From positions 1-63,842 of the forward strand of contig NTLA01000011.1 in the NCBI GenBank assembly GCA_002457435.1: DNA of 63,842 bases, written 5' to 3'. The stretch is from Acidimicrobiales bacterium MED-G01 (GTDB lineage: Bacteria; Actinomycetota; Acidimicrobiia; Acidimicrobiales; Poriferisodalaceae). The position numbers and the translations under genes were made by a program. How positions within the stretch are numbered: the stretch's first letter is position 1; each line of letters opens with the position of its first letter. Shown here in pieces: positions 16,952 through 26,013 of this stretch. The notes below the pieces were generated by a model. The model had not been told where the DNA came from. It saw only the letters and a program-made list of their open reading frames with translations, and did not search any database.

Positions 16952-18088
16952 ATGGGGGCACCACTAATCACCGAAGAACCGTATGCATCCAGCGGGACAG
17001 TTCCTGTCTACGACGCTGATGCTCACATAGCTGAACCAACGTCAGTCTGGCAGGAGTACACCGATCCCAAATATCGCGAATTGGTGATGCAATGTCGGCC
17101 GGTAGGTGATGCCGACAGTGTCTTCGTCGAGGACCAGAGTATGGATACGAGTGCGGCGCCAGCCTGCATTCCCAATGCCTACGGCACCGCTGTCACCTGG
17201 GACGACATAGTCCCCGGTAGCTATGACCCTTCTGAACGTCTGAAGGTGATGGATGGCGAGGGTCTCGCCGCCGCGCTGATGTTCCCCTCTGTGCACTTGA
17301 TGTCGGGCGATATTTCTGACGGCGAAGTTGCTGCTGCTAATGCTCGGGGTTACAACCGATGGATGTCTGATTTCGTTTCAGAAAATCCTGATCGGTTGTT
17401 CGGTGTCGGTGTGACTCCGCTGCAGTCGGTTGACCACGCGGTAGCAGAGATCGAGTTTTGCGCCGGTGCTGGCTTGACTGGGGTAACTTTTCGGCCAGAG
17501 CGTTACAACGGACTTGAGTTATTCTCGGACGAGATGGATCGCGTATGGTCCGCAGCTGAAGATCACGACATGACAGTCGCTATCCATGGCAGTTTCGGGT
17601 CCAAAATGAAGAGCTTTGCTCGGACCCGATACACCAATCAGTTTTATGTTCACATGGTTTGTCACCCGTTTGAACAGATGGCGTCGGTAATGGAAATGGT
17701 GGCGAGTGGCGTGCTAGATGCTCACCCTCGCCTCCGAGTCGGATTCTTCGAATCAGGATTGGGATGGCTTCCATACTGGCTAGATCGACTCGACGAGCAC
17801 AAGGAATCGATGGGGCACCTAGTACCCCGACTGAAACGAGAGCCAACCGAAATTTTTTCTGAACAATGTTTTGTAACGATGGAAGCCGGTGAAGGCGAAG
17901 CATTCGCTCAGCTTGCAGACATGGGCCTCGCACATACAGTGGTCTGGGGTTCGGATTATCCACACTACGACTGCACCTACCCTGGGGCGCTAGCCGAACT
18001 TGATGAGACTTTCGAAAGAATTGGTCGAAACGACCTGCGATCAGAAGTCGTGTACACCAATGCTCGCCGGTTCATGGGTTTGGCCTAG
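16952..18088 (+). CDS. Amidohydrolase family protein (ACMSD-like TIM barrel)
   Basis: 378 residues from ATG 16952. The first metal site reads YDADAHIAEP, i.e. D-x-H-x-x-E near the N-terminus. A central His follows in TVAIHGSFG, and the C-terminal active-site Asp lies in VWGSDYPHYDCTYPG. This is the amidohydrolase-2 group that includes aminocarboxymuconate-semialdehyde decarboxylase and 2-pyrone or resorcylate-type decarboxylases and hydrolases. The exact reaction is unknown. A paralog with the same start motif (SADSHIAEA) is at 39.4 kb. Confidence 0.85.
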   Translation: MGAPLITEEPYASSGTVPVYDADAHIAEPTSVWQEYTDPKYRELVMQCRPVGDADSVFVEDQSMDTSAAPACIPNAYGTAVTWDDIVPGSYDPSERLKVMDGEGLAAALMFPSVHLMSGDISDGEVAAANARGYNRWMSDFVSENPDRLFGVGVTPLQSVDHAVAEIEFCAGAGLTGVTFRPERYNGLELFSDEMDRVWSAAEDHDMTVAIHGSFGSKMKSFARTRYTNQFYVHMVCHPFEQMASVMEMVASGVLDAHPRLRVGFFESGLGWLPYWLDRLDEHKESMGHLVPRLKREPTEIFSEQCFVTMEAGEGEAFAQLADMGLAHTVVWGSDYPHYDCTYPGALAELDETFERIGRNDLRSEVVYTNARRFMGLA

Positions 18089-18241
18089 AAGTACTTTCGG
18101 TTTAAGCCCTTCGTTTTGGACCTCATAGTTAGCTTTGTAGTCAGGCATGTCGAATCGCACGATCACCAGTTAGTCATTTCAACTACTCTTTGACGACTTC
18201 CTGAGATTCGGCAGGGATTCAACTTAAGAAAAAGGTGAAAT

Positions 18242-18841
18242 ATGTCGGTTATGACGATCGCAGTTACTGCTGTTCAAGATCTCAATGGCTTTGTGGAGGC
18301 CAGCAACAGTTATGGGAAACAGCGAGTTCTCGACATGGGCTGCAAACACACTTCGATCGCCAAAATAATTATGGGTGGCGAAGCAGCAGGTCTGTGTGGC
18401 GTGTCCTTTGAGTGGGAGTCGGTAGACGCCGCTATCGCTGGATCTAACGCGATCAATAGCGACGGTCAGATGATGCAGATGATGGGTGACTGTGGAGTGT
18501 CAGTAGTTCGTCGGAGCGTTCTGGAAATTCTCGCTGAGAGGGGCGAAACCAGGCCCACAAGTGGGTTCGGAACAGCGGTGTATATGAGCGGAAATATCTC
18601 CGCAGAGGGCATTGATACTGGTTGGGGGCACATGCAGGCAGGAGCCAATGGACTCATGATCTCCCGTGCAATCGCCAATGGCATAGCTCCATGGACAGGG
18701 CTGATCATGACATTTGCTGACTCAGTTGATGACCTACTGGTCGCAGCAGCTAACGCCTGGGCGGACACTTCGATGCAAGCTCGTAACTCCATGAACGATG
18801 TGAAACCACTGGGGCGAGTTATCAACGAAATAGTCGCCTAA
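18242..18841 (+). CDS. Unrecognised protein with apparent internal duplication (possible tandem dimeric alpha-beta barrel)
   Basis: 199 residues from ATG 18242, which has AAAGGTG 5-6 bases upstream. I do not recognise the family with confidence. The two halves look related: residues about 35-100 and 122-195 both follow the order strand, glycine-rich turn, strand, F-x-x-S-V-D helix (WESVDAAIAGSNAINSDGQ against ADSVDDLLVAAANAWADTS), then a strand and L-x-x-I. This pattern would fit two ferredoxin-like dimeric alpha-beta barrel units such as NIPSNAP or EthD-type domains. Length, codon use and the good ribosome-binding site support a real gene. It probably shares a transcript with the dienelactone hydrolase 29 bases downstream. 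The 153-base region before it holds no other gene. Confidence 0.7.
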   Translation: MSVMTIAVTAVQDLNGFVEASNSYGKQRVLDMGCKHTSIAKIIMGGEAAGLCGVSFEWESVDAAIAGSNAINSDGQMMQMMGDCGVSVVRRSVLEILAERGETRPTSGFGTAVYMSGNISAEGIDTGWGHMQAGANGLMISRAIANGIAPWTGLIMTFADSVDDLLVAAANAWADTSMQARNSMNDVKPLGRVINEIVA

Positions 18842-18870
18842 AAACTAGTTCTTATTGGAAGGATCTTCAG

Positions 18871-19557
18871 ATGGGAACAACTGTTCAAATCACGGCGTCA
18901 GATGGCAACACTCTCAATGCTTATCGAGCTGACCCTGAAGGCTCACCTAAAGGGGCAGTAGTTGTCGTACAGGAGATATTTGGTGTCAACGCTCACATTC
19001 GCAGCGTCGTCGATGGATATGCCCACCAGGGCTATGTTGCTATTGCTCCAGCTTTGTTCGACCGGGTCGAAGAGGGAGTTGAGCTGGGTTATGACGAATC
19101 AGGTATTGACATCGGTAGGAAAATTGCGTTTGAAGACGTAACTATGGACCAAGTGATGGCCGATGTTGAAGCTGCTTGCGATGTGGTGTCTACTGCAGGA
19201 AAAGTTGGCATCGTAGGCTTTTGCTGGGGCGGCTCGATTTGTTACGTAGCCGCTGCTCGCCTCTCAGACAAGATTTCAGCCGCCTCGGGCTATTACGGCG
19301 GCCAGATAATGCCCCATATTGAAGAAGAGCCGAAGTCGCCCCTCGTGCTTCACTTCGGAGCAGAAGACGCCGGGATTCCGTTAGAGAATGTCCACTTAAT
19401 AGCTGAGCGATGGCCCCACATAGATGTTCATATCTATGAAGAAGCGGGTCACGGCTTCAATTGTGATGCACGGGGAAGCTACGAGGCGTCGTCAGCTGCG
19501 GTCGCTCTTGAGCGCACTTTGAACCACTTTGCACAGCACGTGAACAAACCGATTTAG
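18871..19557 (+). CDS. Dienelactone hydrolase family protein
   Basis: 228 residues from ATG 18871, with GGAAGGA upstream. The Cys-type nucleophile elbow is GFCWGGS at about residue 118, the acidic residue is in FGAEDAGIP, and the catalytic His is in EAGHGFNCD. The N-terminal VVVVQEIFGVN segment is the family's usual first motif. Dienelactone hydrolases open 4-carboxymethylenebutenolide to maleylacetate in modified ortho-cleavage of aromatics, but many relatives act on other esters. Its gene ends 4 bases inside the converging MaoC-type gene. Confidence 0.92.
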   Translation: MGTTVQITASDGNTLNAYRADPEGSPKGAVVVVQEIFGVNAHIRSVVDGYAHQGYVAIAPALFDRVEEGVELGYDESGIDIGRKIAFEDVTMDQVMADVEAACDVVSTAGKVGIVGFCWGGSICYVAAARLSDKISAASGYYGGQIMPHIEEEPKSPLVLHFGAEDAGIPLENVHLIAERWPHIDVHIYEEAGHGFNCDARGSYEASSAAVALERTLNHFAQHVNKPI

Positions 19558-20438
19558 TCTTTGCTGAGGAAGACGAGCCCTTGGTCGATAGCGGGCCCAC
19601 CGTCTTCGGTGAGGACCTCGAAGCGCGCCACGTCCTGACCGTTGACAGGGGTGACGTCTAAAACTCGCACTGTGATAGTCGATGGCATCAACACCATTGA
19701 TGCCATCCGGCCCCGAATACGACGAACCCGCTCCGGGTTACCGTCAGCAACCTGGGACAAAGTTGCGCTTACTCCAAGGGCCAACGTAGCGGTCCCATGA
19801 AGAATGATCGCTGGTAAGCCGGCAGCTTCCGCCACCGATGCGTCGGTGTGGATTGGATTCCAGATGCGTGCCGACTCGGTATAGGTATGTGCAGCTCCGT
19901 GGGTCACCGGAACCAAGATTTCTGCTAGAGGTTCATCTGGTAACGCACCGAGGTCCGGAAGCGCAGGTGTATCTTGCGCCGGCCGGTCCTCTCCTTCAGC
20001 TGGCACCCCTAGGTACATTCCGCCTTGGTAGGTCGTAAAAACAGGGCGACCGTCTGTATCGAAAGTTTCGATTTTCATAGTCGTGTACGCACCGGGACTC
20101 TTGTTCTCAACCCCTGTATAAGTCAGACGAGTTTCGAGGACATCACCAGGCCGAGCCAACCGGTGAACTACGAGGTCGTGGGTTGCGTGAACAGACTGTC
20201 GGGTCTCTTCTGGGGTGATGCCCCACTTGTCAGCTAATTTTCGGCCTTCAACTATTACCGGCCATTCAGGACACACTGCGAACATAGGGTGGGCGACGAT
20301 TCCGTTGTCGCGACGCGTATCGAAATAACAATCCTGGGTGTCACCAAGCGCAGCCGAATAGGCCATAACCCACCGGGCGTCCACATCGTGTGTTATCGGG
20401 CCTATCTGGTCTCCGACCATGTCAGTAGGAACAGGCAT
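19554..20438 (-). CDS. Double-hotdog MaoC-like dehydratase family protein
   Basis: 294 residues from ATG 20438, with GAGGA upstream. It comprises an N-terminal hotdog (about 1-140) and a C-terminal MaoC-like hotdog (about 165-294), as in R-specific enoyl-CoA hydratase 2. The C-terminal signature reads ARIWNPIHTDASVAEAAGLP. The His is kept, but the Asp expected five residues before it (D-x-N-P-x-H) is Ile here. Whether it still hydrates an enoyl-CoA is therefore open. It converges with the dienelactone hydrolase, with a 4-base overlap. Confidence 0.82.
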   Translation of the reverse strand: MPVPTDMVGDQIGPITHDVDARWVMAYSAALGDTQDCYFDTRRDNGIVAHPMFAVCPEWPVIVEGRKLADKWGITPEETRQSVHATHDLVVHRLARPGDVLETRLTYTGVENKSPGAYTTMKIETFDTDGRPVFTTYQGGMYLGVPAEGEDRPAQDTPALPDLGALPDEPLAEILVPVTHGAAHTYTESARIWNPIHTDASVAEAAGLPAIILHGTATLALGVSATLSQVADGNPERVRRIRGRMASMVLMPSTITVRVLDVTPVNGQDVARFEVLTEDGGPAIDQGLVFLSKD

Positions 20439-20540
20439 ATGAGACTTCCTCGTTATGGAGTGATTGCTTGACTGTAGTTGGCACAGCGATAGGCAAGACG
20501 TTCCATAGGTTCAACCGAGCGCCAACGGCTAGCTTCTCCG

Positions 20541-21215
20541 ATGATGAAGGCATTCTTCTCGCCGGACGGCCTGATGGGCAAGGTGTTCTTTAGAGCGGTG
20601 CGCGGGTTTGTAAGAATATTTTTGTTCAGGTGGTTCCGAATGCGAGTGGAAGGCCATGAACGTCTACAACTCAATGGTGGGGTGATAATCGCTCCGACTC
20701 ATCGATCAAACCTTGATGGTCCGCTAGTTGGAAGTTCCAGCCACCGTCGGGTGCGATATCTAGGAAAAGACTCGTTGTTTCAACCAGCAGCAGCAGGGTG
20801 GGCTATGCGTTCCTTGGGTTCGTTCCCGGTGCGTCGCGGTGAAGCCGATTTAGACGCAATGCGTGTAGCTAAAGAGATGCTTGAAGCCGGTGAATGCATG
20901 CTTGTTTTTCCCGAAGGAAGTCGACAAGAAGGAGACTCAATCGGTGAAATATATGACGGAACAGCGTGGCTGGCATCGAAGGCAGGAACGCCAGTAGTAC
21001 CTGTCGGTATCGCTGGCACTGAAGTGGCGATGCCAACAGGTTCGAAGTTCCCATCACGAGTTCCAGTCACAGTCGTAGTTGGCGAAGTTCTCGATCCGCC
21101 CGAAGCGGCGGATGGCAAGAGAGTGAAGCGTTCCGATCTAAAAGAGTGGACTGAAGAGTTGAGGGTTCGTCTGCATCAATGTCAGACGCGGGCTCGAGAG
21201 ATGTTGAACGAATAA
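20541..21215 (+). CDS. plsC: 1-acyl-sn-glycerol-3-phosphate acyltransferase (PlsC) family protein
   Basis: 224 residues from ATG 20541. The acyltransferase HX4D motif is PTHRSNLDGPL at about residues 52-62, and the glycerolipid-binding EGxR motif is FPEGSRQEGD at about 120-129. A third block, GTPVVPVGIAGTE, fits the family. It acylates lysophosphatidate or a related lysolipid at the inner membrane; which paralog function it serves is uncertain. Its TAA stop overlaps the next gene's ATG (TAATG), so translation is probably coupled. Confidence 0.88.
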   Translation: MMKAFFSPDGLMGKVFFRAVRGFVRIFLFRWFRMRVEGHERLQLNGGVIIAPTHRSNLDGPLVGSSSHRRVRYLGKDSLFQPAAAGWAMRSLGSFPVRRGEADLDAMRVAKEMLEAGECMLVFPEGSRQEGDSIGEIYDGTAWLASKAGTPVVPVGIAGTEVAMPTGSKFPSRVPVTVVVGEVLDPPEAADGKRVKRSDLKEWTEELRVRLHQCQTRAREMLNE

Positions 21216-21706
21216 TGCGTCTTTATTGGATTGAGACGCCTAGTGGACGACTGGCAACGGCGCCAGCTCCCAGCGGAAGTGTTCTTGATCGCGAAATCAG
21301 GGATTTATTGAACGAGAAAGTCACCAATGTTGTTTCTCTTCTAACTGACGAAGAAGTAGCGAATGTCGGTTTGCTTGCCGAACAAGAAGCCCTGAACACT
21401 GCGGGTATTAATTTCAGCAGACTCCCCATACCTGACTTTGGGATTTTGGAGGACTACAGCGACGCGAAAGAGCTCATAGATCGCGTGAAGAGCGACTTAC
21501 AACAGGGTGATTCAGTAGTGATTCACTGTCGTGGAGGAATAGGTCGGTCATCGACAGTCGCTGCGGCAGTCCTCACTCAGCTAGGCATAAACCCTGAAGA
21601 GGCGATGGATCACATAGGAGACGCACGTGGGCTCAAGGTTCCGGAGACTTCGGCTCAACGAATGTGGGTTCACGGCTACGCAGAATGGGTCGTGAAACAA
21701 GAATGA
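21215..21706 (+). CDS. Dual-specificity / tyrosine phosphatase-like protein
   Basis: 163 residues from ATG 21215, which overlaps the plsC stop by one base. The phosphatase loop C-x5-R is HCRGGIGRSS at about residues 107-116, and the general-acid Asp may be in RLPIPDFGI. This is the short DSP-like fold found in many bacteria. The phospho-substrate is unknown. It is coupled on both sides: TAATG upstream and ATGA (21703-21706) with the CoA-transferase downstream, so the phosphatase is embedded in a lipid/CoA operon. Confidence 0.85.
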   Translation: MRLYWIETPSGRLATAPAPSGSVLDREIRDLLNEKVTNVVSLLTDEEVANVGLLAEQEALNTAGINFSRLPIPDFGILEDYSDAKELIDRVKSDLQQGDSVVIHCRGGIGRSSTVAAAVLTQLGINPEEAMDHIGDARGLKVPETSAQRMWVHGYAEWVVKQE

Positions 21707-22944
21707 CCGACCAAACGTCGCAAGCTTTGAACAAGATCCGCATCTGTGACTTCACTGGTCAATTAGCAGGCGCAGGCGCGACAAAGATTCTCGCCGCTTT
21801 CGGTGCTGAAGTAATTCGTGTTGAAGACCCAGTGCAGCGAGGCAAGTGGGACATCTTGCGTGGTGTTCCCCCATGGGTCGGTGATGCTCGGGGATTAGAA
21901 GCAGGGGGTGCGTTCAACAATCACAACGCAGGCAAGCTGGGTGTCACTTTGAACCTACGAGATGCTCGTGCCAAGGAGTTACTTCGGGAGCTCGTCGCGG
22001 TGAGCGACGCCGTCACCGAAAATTTTGCTGCCGGAGTCATGGACCGTCTGGGGTTTGGATATGAAGACTTACGTCAGATCCGAGAAGACATCGTCTATGT
22101 GTCAAACAACGGCTTTGGTGCCACGGGGCCGTATACAGCGTTTAAGTCGTGGGGCCCGATCGCTCAGGCAGTATCCGGGTTGACCTACACCTCGGGCTTA
22201 CCTGATTTACCGCCGGCTGGATGGGGTTACTCATTCATGGACCACACAGGCGGCTATTACATGGCGACCGCTGTACTAATGGCTTTACTTCACCGACGAC
22301 GAACAGGAGAAGGTCAATGGGTTGACTTGGCATGCATCGAAGCAGCCGGAACCCTCAACGGTGTTGCGACTTTGGAGGCGACCGTGAACCAACGACCGAT
22401 GCGACGTCAAGGAATGCCAAACAGCAATCGTTCACAGTCTCCGAGAATGGCTCCACACGGCATTTGGCCAACTAAAGGTCACGACAACTGGATAGCGATC
22501 GCCGTCAGGGATGATCAAGAGTGGAAAGTCCTGTCGGAAATCATCGGGGAAACCTGGTCCGGCGAAGATCGATGGGCTCACCTAGAGACGCGGTTAGACG
22601 ATGAAGATGAACTCGAAGACCTTCTAAGAACCTGGACGGTGAACCAAAACCGACAAGAACTTGCTCAGGAGCTCGTTGACGCGGGGGTGCCTGCGGCACC
22701 AGTCCTCAAGCCACAAGAACGAATTGAATCTGATCCACGAACGTCAGAACTTTGGGTCACTGTTGACCACACAGAAGTAGGACAGTCCAAAGTAGAGGGC
22801 CTGCCAGTTCGTATGTCCGAAACACCTTGGTCCGTCACCCGCGGAGCAGCCTGTCTCGGTGAACATAACCAATACGTGTTCGGCGAGTTACTTGGGCTTG
22901 GTAATGCGGAGATCGAAACTCTCACCGAAGAGGGAGTTATCTAA
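21703..22944 (+). CDS. Family III CoA-transferase (CaiB/BaiF type), catalytic-type subunit
   Basis: 413 residues from ATG 21703, overlapping the phosphatase stop by 4 bases. It has the family III pattern: an N-terminal ICDFTGQLAGAGATKILAAFGAEVIRVED, a middle VYVSNNGFGATGPY, and MDHTGGYYMATAVLMALLHRRRTGEGQWVD. The Asp at about residue 179 occupies the place of the catalytic Asp that forms the aspartyl-CoA anhydride. It moves CoA between carboxylic acids. It lies 2 bases upstream of a second family member that lacks this Asp, suggesting a two-subunit enzyme. Confidence 0.92.
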   Translation: MTDQTSQALNKIRICDFTGQLAGAGATKILAAFGAEVIRVEDPVQRGKWDILRGVPPWVGDARGLEAGGAFNNHNAGKLGVTLNLRDARAKELLRELVAVSDAVTENFAAGVMDRLGFGYEDLRQIREDIVYVSNNGFGATGPYTAFKSWGPIAQAVSGLTYTSGLPDLPPAGWGYSFMDHTGGYYMATAVLMALLHRRRTGEGQWVDLACIEAAGTLNGVATLEATVNQRPMRRQGMPNSNRSQSPRMAPHGIWPTKGHDNWIAIAVRDDQEWKVLSEIIGETWSGEDRWAHLETRLDDEDELEDLLRTWTVNQNRQELAQELVDAGVPAAPVLKPQERIESDPRTSELWVTVDHTEVGQSKVEGLPVRMSETPWSVTRGAACLGEHNQYVFGELLGLGNAEIETLTEEGVI

Positions 22945-22946
22945 GA

Positions 22947-24176
22947 ATGACGGCCACCTCACCAACCTCGGTGCTGTCCGGTTACCGAGTCATAGAACTT
23001 GCTTCTGAACGTTGCGCTCTCGCAGGAAAACTGATGGCCGATATGGGTGCAGAAGTGATCGTGGTTGAACCTCCAGAAGGGTGCAAGACCCGTTCATGGG
23101 AGCCATTCGCCGATGACGTAGCGGACCTCGAGAATTCGCTCCATTGGTGGCATTACAACACATCAAAAAAATCCGTTGCTCTTGATTTAGAGACTGACAG
23201 CGGTGCTCGCCAATTCAGATCTCTGATCATGACTGCCGATGTAGTGATCGAAGCGGAGCCGCTGGGACGGTTAGAAGCCCTAGCTCTCGGTTGGGAACAA
23301 TTCGGTGAGTTAAATAGTCAACTTATCTGGACCTCCATTACTCATCACGGTCGAGACGGATCCGATCCACCCGCGACAGACCTGACCTTGTTGGCAGAAG
23401 GGGGGCCAGCGTGGTCATGCGGTTACGACGACCATGAAATACCTCCGGTCCGTGGTGGCGGAAATCAGGCATTCCACACTGCGTGCCACTACGCGGTTCC
23501 TTCCATTCTCGCGGCGCTCATGTGGAGAGAAGACTCGGGTAAGGGGCAACTAATTGATGTTTCGCTGTTGAATTCGTCCAATGCAACAACGGAATTCGCG
23601 ACGTTGTGGTGGCTTAATGGTGAACGACAAGTTGAACGTCAAACGGGTCGGCATGCTCTCCCAACAATGACCGAATGGACACAAATCCAATGCGCTGATG
23701 GACGCTGGTTCAACACCGGTGTACCGCCGAGAAATAAACGGGAATTTCAAGCTCTCCGCTCCTGGATCGAAGAACTTGACCTCACTGACGAGTGTTCCGC
23801 ATACGAGATTTTGAAACTCGGAGACCAATTTGAACGGATTGGACTCCTTGAGCTTGATGAGGACCCGCTGGCGGGCGAGGTTTTTCAAGCGGGAAGAGAC
23901 GCGATCGAGTTCTTGGGACAACATTTGAAGGCGTATGACCTTTTTGTCGGGCTCCAACAGCGAGGTATGGCCTGCGGCATTGTGTATTCACCCGATGAAA
24001 TGATTGTGGATCCCCACTTTGTTGAACGAGGTTTTCCTGAGGAAGTGTTTTATGAGAGTCGAAACGCCACTCATATACACCCAGGAGCCCCCTACCGGTT
24101 CTCTAAAACGCCATGGTCGACAATACGCGCTCCTCGTCTGGGCGAGCATCAGGCTTTGCTAGAAGACCTTGCCTGA
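22947..24176 (+). CDS. Family III CoA-transferase, probably non-catalytic subunit
   Basis: 409 residues from ATG 22947, 2 bases after the preceding CoA-transferase stop. The N-terminus (YRVIELASERCALAGKLMADMGAEVIVVEPP) and the SGKGQLIDVS segment are family III features. At about residue 176, where active members have Asp before a small-residue helix, it reads FHTACHYAVPSILAALM, so the catalytic Asp is missing. Known two-subunit members such as BbsEF (benzylsuccinate CoA-transferase) also pair one active and one degenerate chain. I infer the same here. It abuts the converging SCO6745-like gene. Confidence 0.88.
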   Translation: MTATSPTSVLSGYRVIELASERCALAGKLMADMGAEVIVVEPPEGCKTRSWEPFADDVADLENSLHWWHYNTSKKSVALDLETDSGARQFRSLIMTADVVIEAEPLGRLEALALGWEQFGELNSQLIWTSITHHGRDGSDPPATDLTLLAEGGPAWSCGYDDHEIPPVRGGGNQAFHTACHYAVPSILAALMWREDSGKGQLIDVSLLNSSNATTEFATLWWLNGERQVERQTGRHALPTMTEWTQIQCADGRWFNTGVPPRNKREFQALRSWIEELDLTDECSAYEILKLGDQFERIGLLELDEDPLAGEVFQAGRDAIEFLGQHLKAYDLFVGLQQRGMACGIVYSPDEMIVDPHFVERGFPEEVFYESRNATHIHPGAPYRFSKTPWSTIRAPRLGEHQALLEDLA

Positions 24177-24938
24177 CTAAATATCGGCGGCTTCGGCGCG
24201 TTCAGTAGCGTGAGACCGAGCAGCCTTCGACAGATCTCTCACCTCAGCGCGCTCCTCGTCACTAAGGCATTCGAAATCAGGAGCGTGAAGACGGTCAGTT
24301 AACGTCTCGATTTCGTCTCTAGCTGAGTCCAAATTGCTCACATCTGGATAGGGCTTAGACCAACCGAAAAATTCTGCGTTCCATTCTCCAGCGGGGCCGC
24401 TGAGGATGGCTTCGAGAGGGCCCATACCTAACGATTGCACCGCGATCGCATGACGCCCAAAGCGAAGTTCGCGCATGCACTGAGCTAATTGGAAGGTCCG
24501 TGCGGCCCCCACCTCTTCGGGAAGTTCTTGGTCTCTCCAGCCGACAAATGTCGGCACGCCGTGCGGGGCTGCATTCTGCACCACACGCTCCAGCAACTCA
24601 CCCAGCCGGGCGTTACCTTCGAAATCAGCTAGAGCTTCGGTTCCGTACTCTTGACATATTCGTGCGTAGACCCGCGCACCTTCGATGGGGTCAAAAGCGG
24701 CGCGTCCCTCCTCAACCATTGATCTCATGTGGGCGGGATCCCAGAAAAAAGCTGCAGCCACGACGTTATCGACAGGGCAGTTGCCCAAAACACCTAGTCG
24801 GCCAACGGCATAGGCCCCTTGTCCTTCACCCATGCCGGCTTCAGCGGCCTTCTTCCGGGTGGACGGAGCCATTAGCCACGCCATCGCCAACATTCCCAAC
24901 GAACCCCGCATGCTGCGGGCAACAGTGATGCTATCCAT
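24177..24938 (-). CDS. SCO6745-family conserved actinobacterial protein
   Basis: 253 residues from ATG 24938. The arrangement is mostly helical: an opening AGMGEGQGAYAVGRLGVLGNCPVDNVVAAAFFW, a middle GVPTFVGWRDQELPEE block, and RFGRHAIAVQSLGMGPLEAIL followed by FFGWSKPYPD. It resembles the actinobacterial SCO6745 family, whose biochemical role is not established. No catalytic motif is evident. It converges directly with the CoA-transferase genes and is transcribed in the same direction as the FKBP gene on its right. Confidence 0.6.
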   Translation of the reverse strand: MDSITVARSMRGSLGMLAMAWLMAPSTRKKAAEAGMGEGQGAYAVGRLGVLGNCPVDNVVAAAFFWDPAHMRSMVEEGRAAFDPIEGARVYARICQEYGTEALADFEGNARLGELLERVVQNAAPHGVPTFVGWRDQELPEEVGAARTFQLAQCMRELRFGRHAIAVQSLGMGPLEAILSGPAGEWNAEFFGWSKPYPDVSNLDSARDEIETLTDRLHAPDFECLSDEERAEVRDLSKAARSHATERAEAADI

Positions 24939-24985
24939 TGGGCCGACGCTACTCAGTTAGTAATGCCTTTGCATCTAGTTGCTGG

Positions 24986-25903
24986 TCAACTTTGAATCCG
25001 AATCAGGTCGACGACAAACAACAGGGGAGTGTTAGGTGGAATAGCGGCGCCTGAACCGCGCTCCCCGTATGCCAACTCACTGGGAATTTTCAAAAGACGT
25101 CTACCGCCTTCACGCATCCCCACTATTCCTTGATCCCAACCTGGGATGACCATGCCCACACCTATCGTCGTGGTGAAGGGCATTCCTCGACGCCAAGACG
25201 CATCAAACACGGTTCCATCGGTAAGGGTGCCTAAATAATGGACCGTCACTGTGTCCCCAGATTCCACCAAGTCGCCTGTGCCCTCAAATAGATCTTGCAC
25301 TTCTAGTGACCCTCCGACCTCCGTCGGTTCGGGAATGGCAGGCGGTTGTAAATCAAGAACTGAAAGCAGATCAACAACAAAAACGAGCGAAGCGTCAGGT
25401 GGGATAGATGAACCAGCGCCGGAACTTCCGTAGGCCAAGTCCGGCGGAATGACCAACACTCGTCGGCCTCCCTCACTCATGCCCGTGATTCCCTGGTCCC
25501 AGCCAGGGATTACAGCACCCATCCCAATCGGAACAAAGAACGTCTGCGATCGATTCCAACTCGCATCAAACTCGGTTCCGTCGCTAAGAAGCGCCCCAAC
25601 GTAGTTAACTTCGAGGACATCACCGATCTCTGCTTGTACCCCGGTTCCGACAAAAATATCTCTAACGACCAGCTCATTCGGAGCTTCGTTTCTGGGCAGT
25701 ATCGATATGACTGGGCGACCGTTATTCGACGAAACCTCAACCCATGGTTCGGTATTAATCGGAGCAGTTGATGTGGTTGAAGAAAGATTCGACTCAGCAA
25801 CTGTCGAGTCAGATTGTTCCTCTGTTACTGACTCATCTGAGCTTGAACAGCCCCAGAAAAAGAGAGACAAAAAAGCTGCGATCAGAATATGGAAACGAGG
25901 CAT
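24986..25903 (-). CDS. Lipoprotein with two FKBP-type peptidyl-prolyl isomerase domains
   Basis: 305 residues from ATG 25903; the longer frame to 26065 overlaps the divergent neighbour. The N-terminus is a signal peptide with a lipobox-like FFWGC, so it is probably lipid-anchored outside the membrane. After a Ser/Glu/Thr linker come two FKBP domains in tandem, about residues 80-180 and 205-303. Both carry the family motifs V-x-V-x-Y-x-G-x-L, P-G-W-D-Q-G-I/I-x-G-M-x-x-G-G-R-R and L-A-Y-G-x-x-G. The isomerase helps fold exported proteins. The tandem form is common in actinobacteria. Confidence 0.92.
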   Translation of the reverse strand: MPRFHILIAAFLSLFFWGCSSSDESVTEEQSDSTVAESNLSSTTSTAPINTEPWVEVSSNNGRPVISILPRNEAPNELVVRDIFVGTGVQAEIGDVLEVNYVGALLSDGTEFDASWNRSQTFFVPIGMGAVIPGWDQGITGMSEGGRRVLVIPPDLAYGSSGAGSSIPPDASLVFVVDLLSVLDLQPPAIPEPTEVGGSLEVQDLFEGTGDLVESGDTVTVHYLGTLTDGTVFDASWRRGMPFTTTIGVGMVIPGWDQGIVGMREGGRRLLKIPSELAYGERGSGAAIPPNTPLLFVVDLIRIQS

Positions 25904-26013
25904 AGCTCGCAGGCTACGGACCCGGGCACCATGTGAGGTGCTTTCGCACTGCTTGGGTTGACCGAAATCGTTAACGGTGTGCGAATATCTAAATAGCAAG
26001 GCAACATAACGGA

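Noticed and set aside
18089-18241. A promoter with TTGACG at 18190 for the duplicated protein
   Set aside because: No convincing -10 lies at a suitable distance, so I do not list it as a feature.
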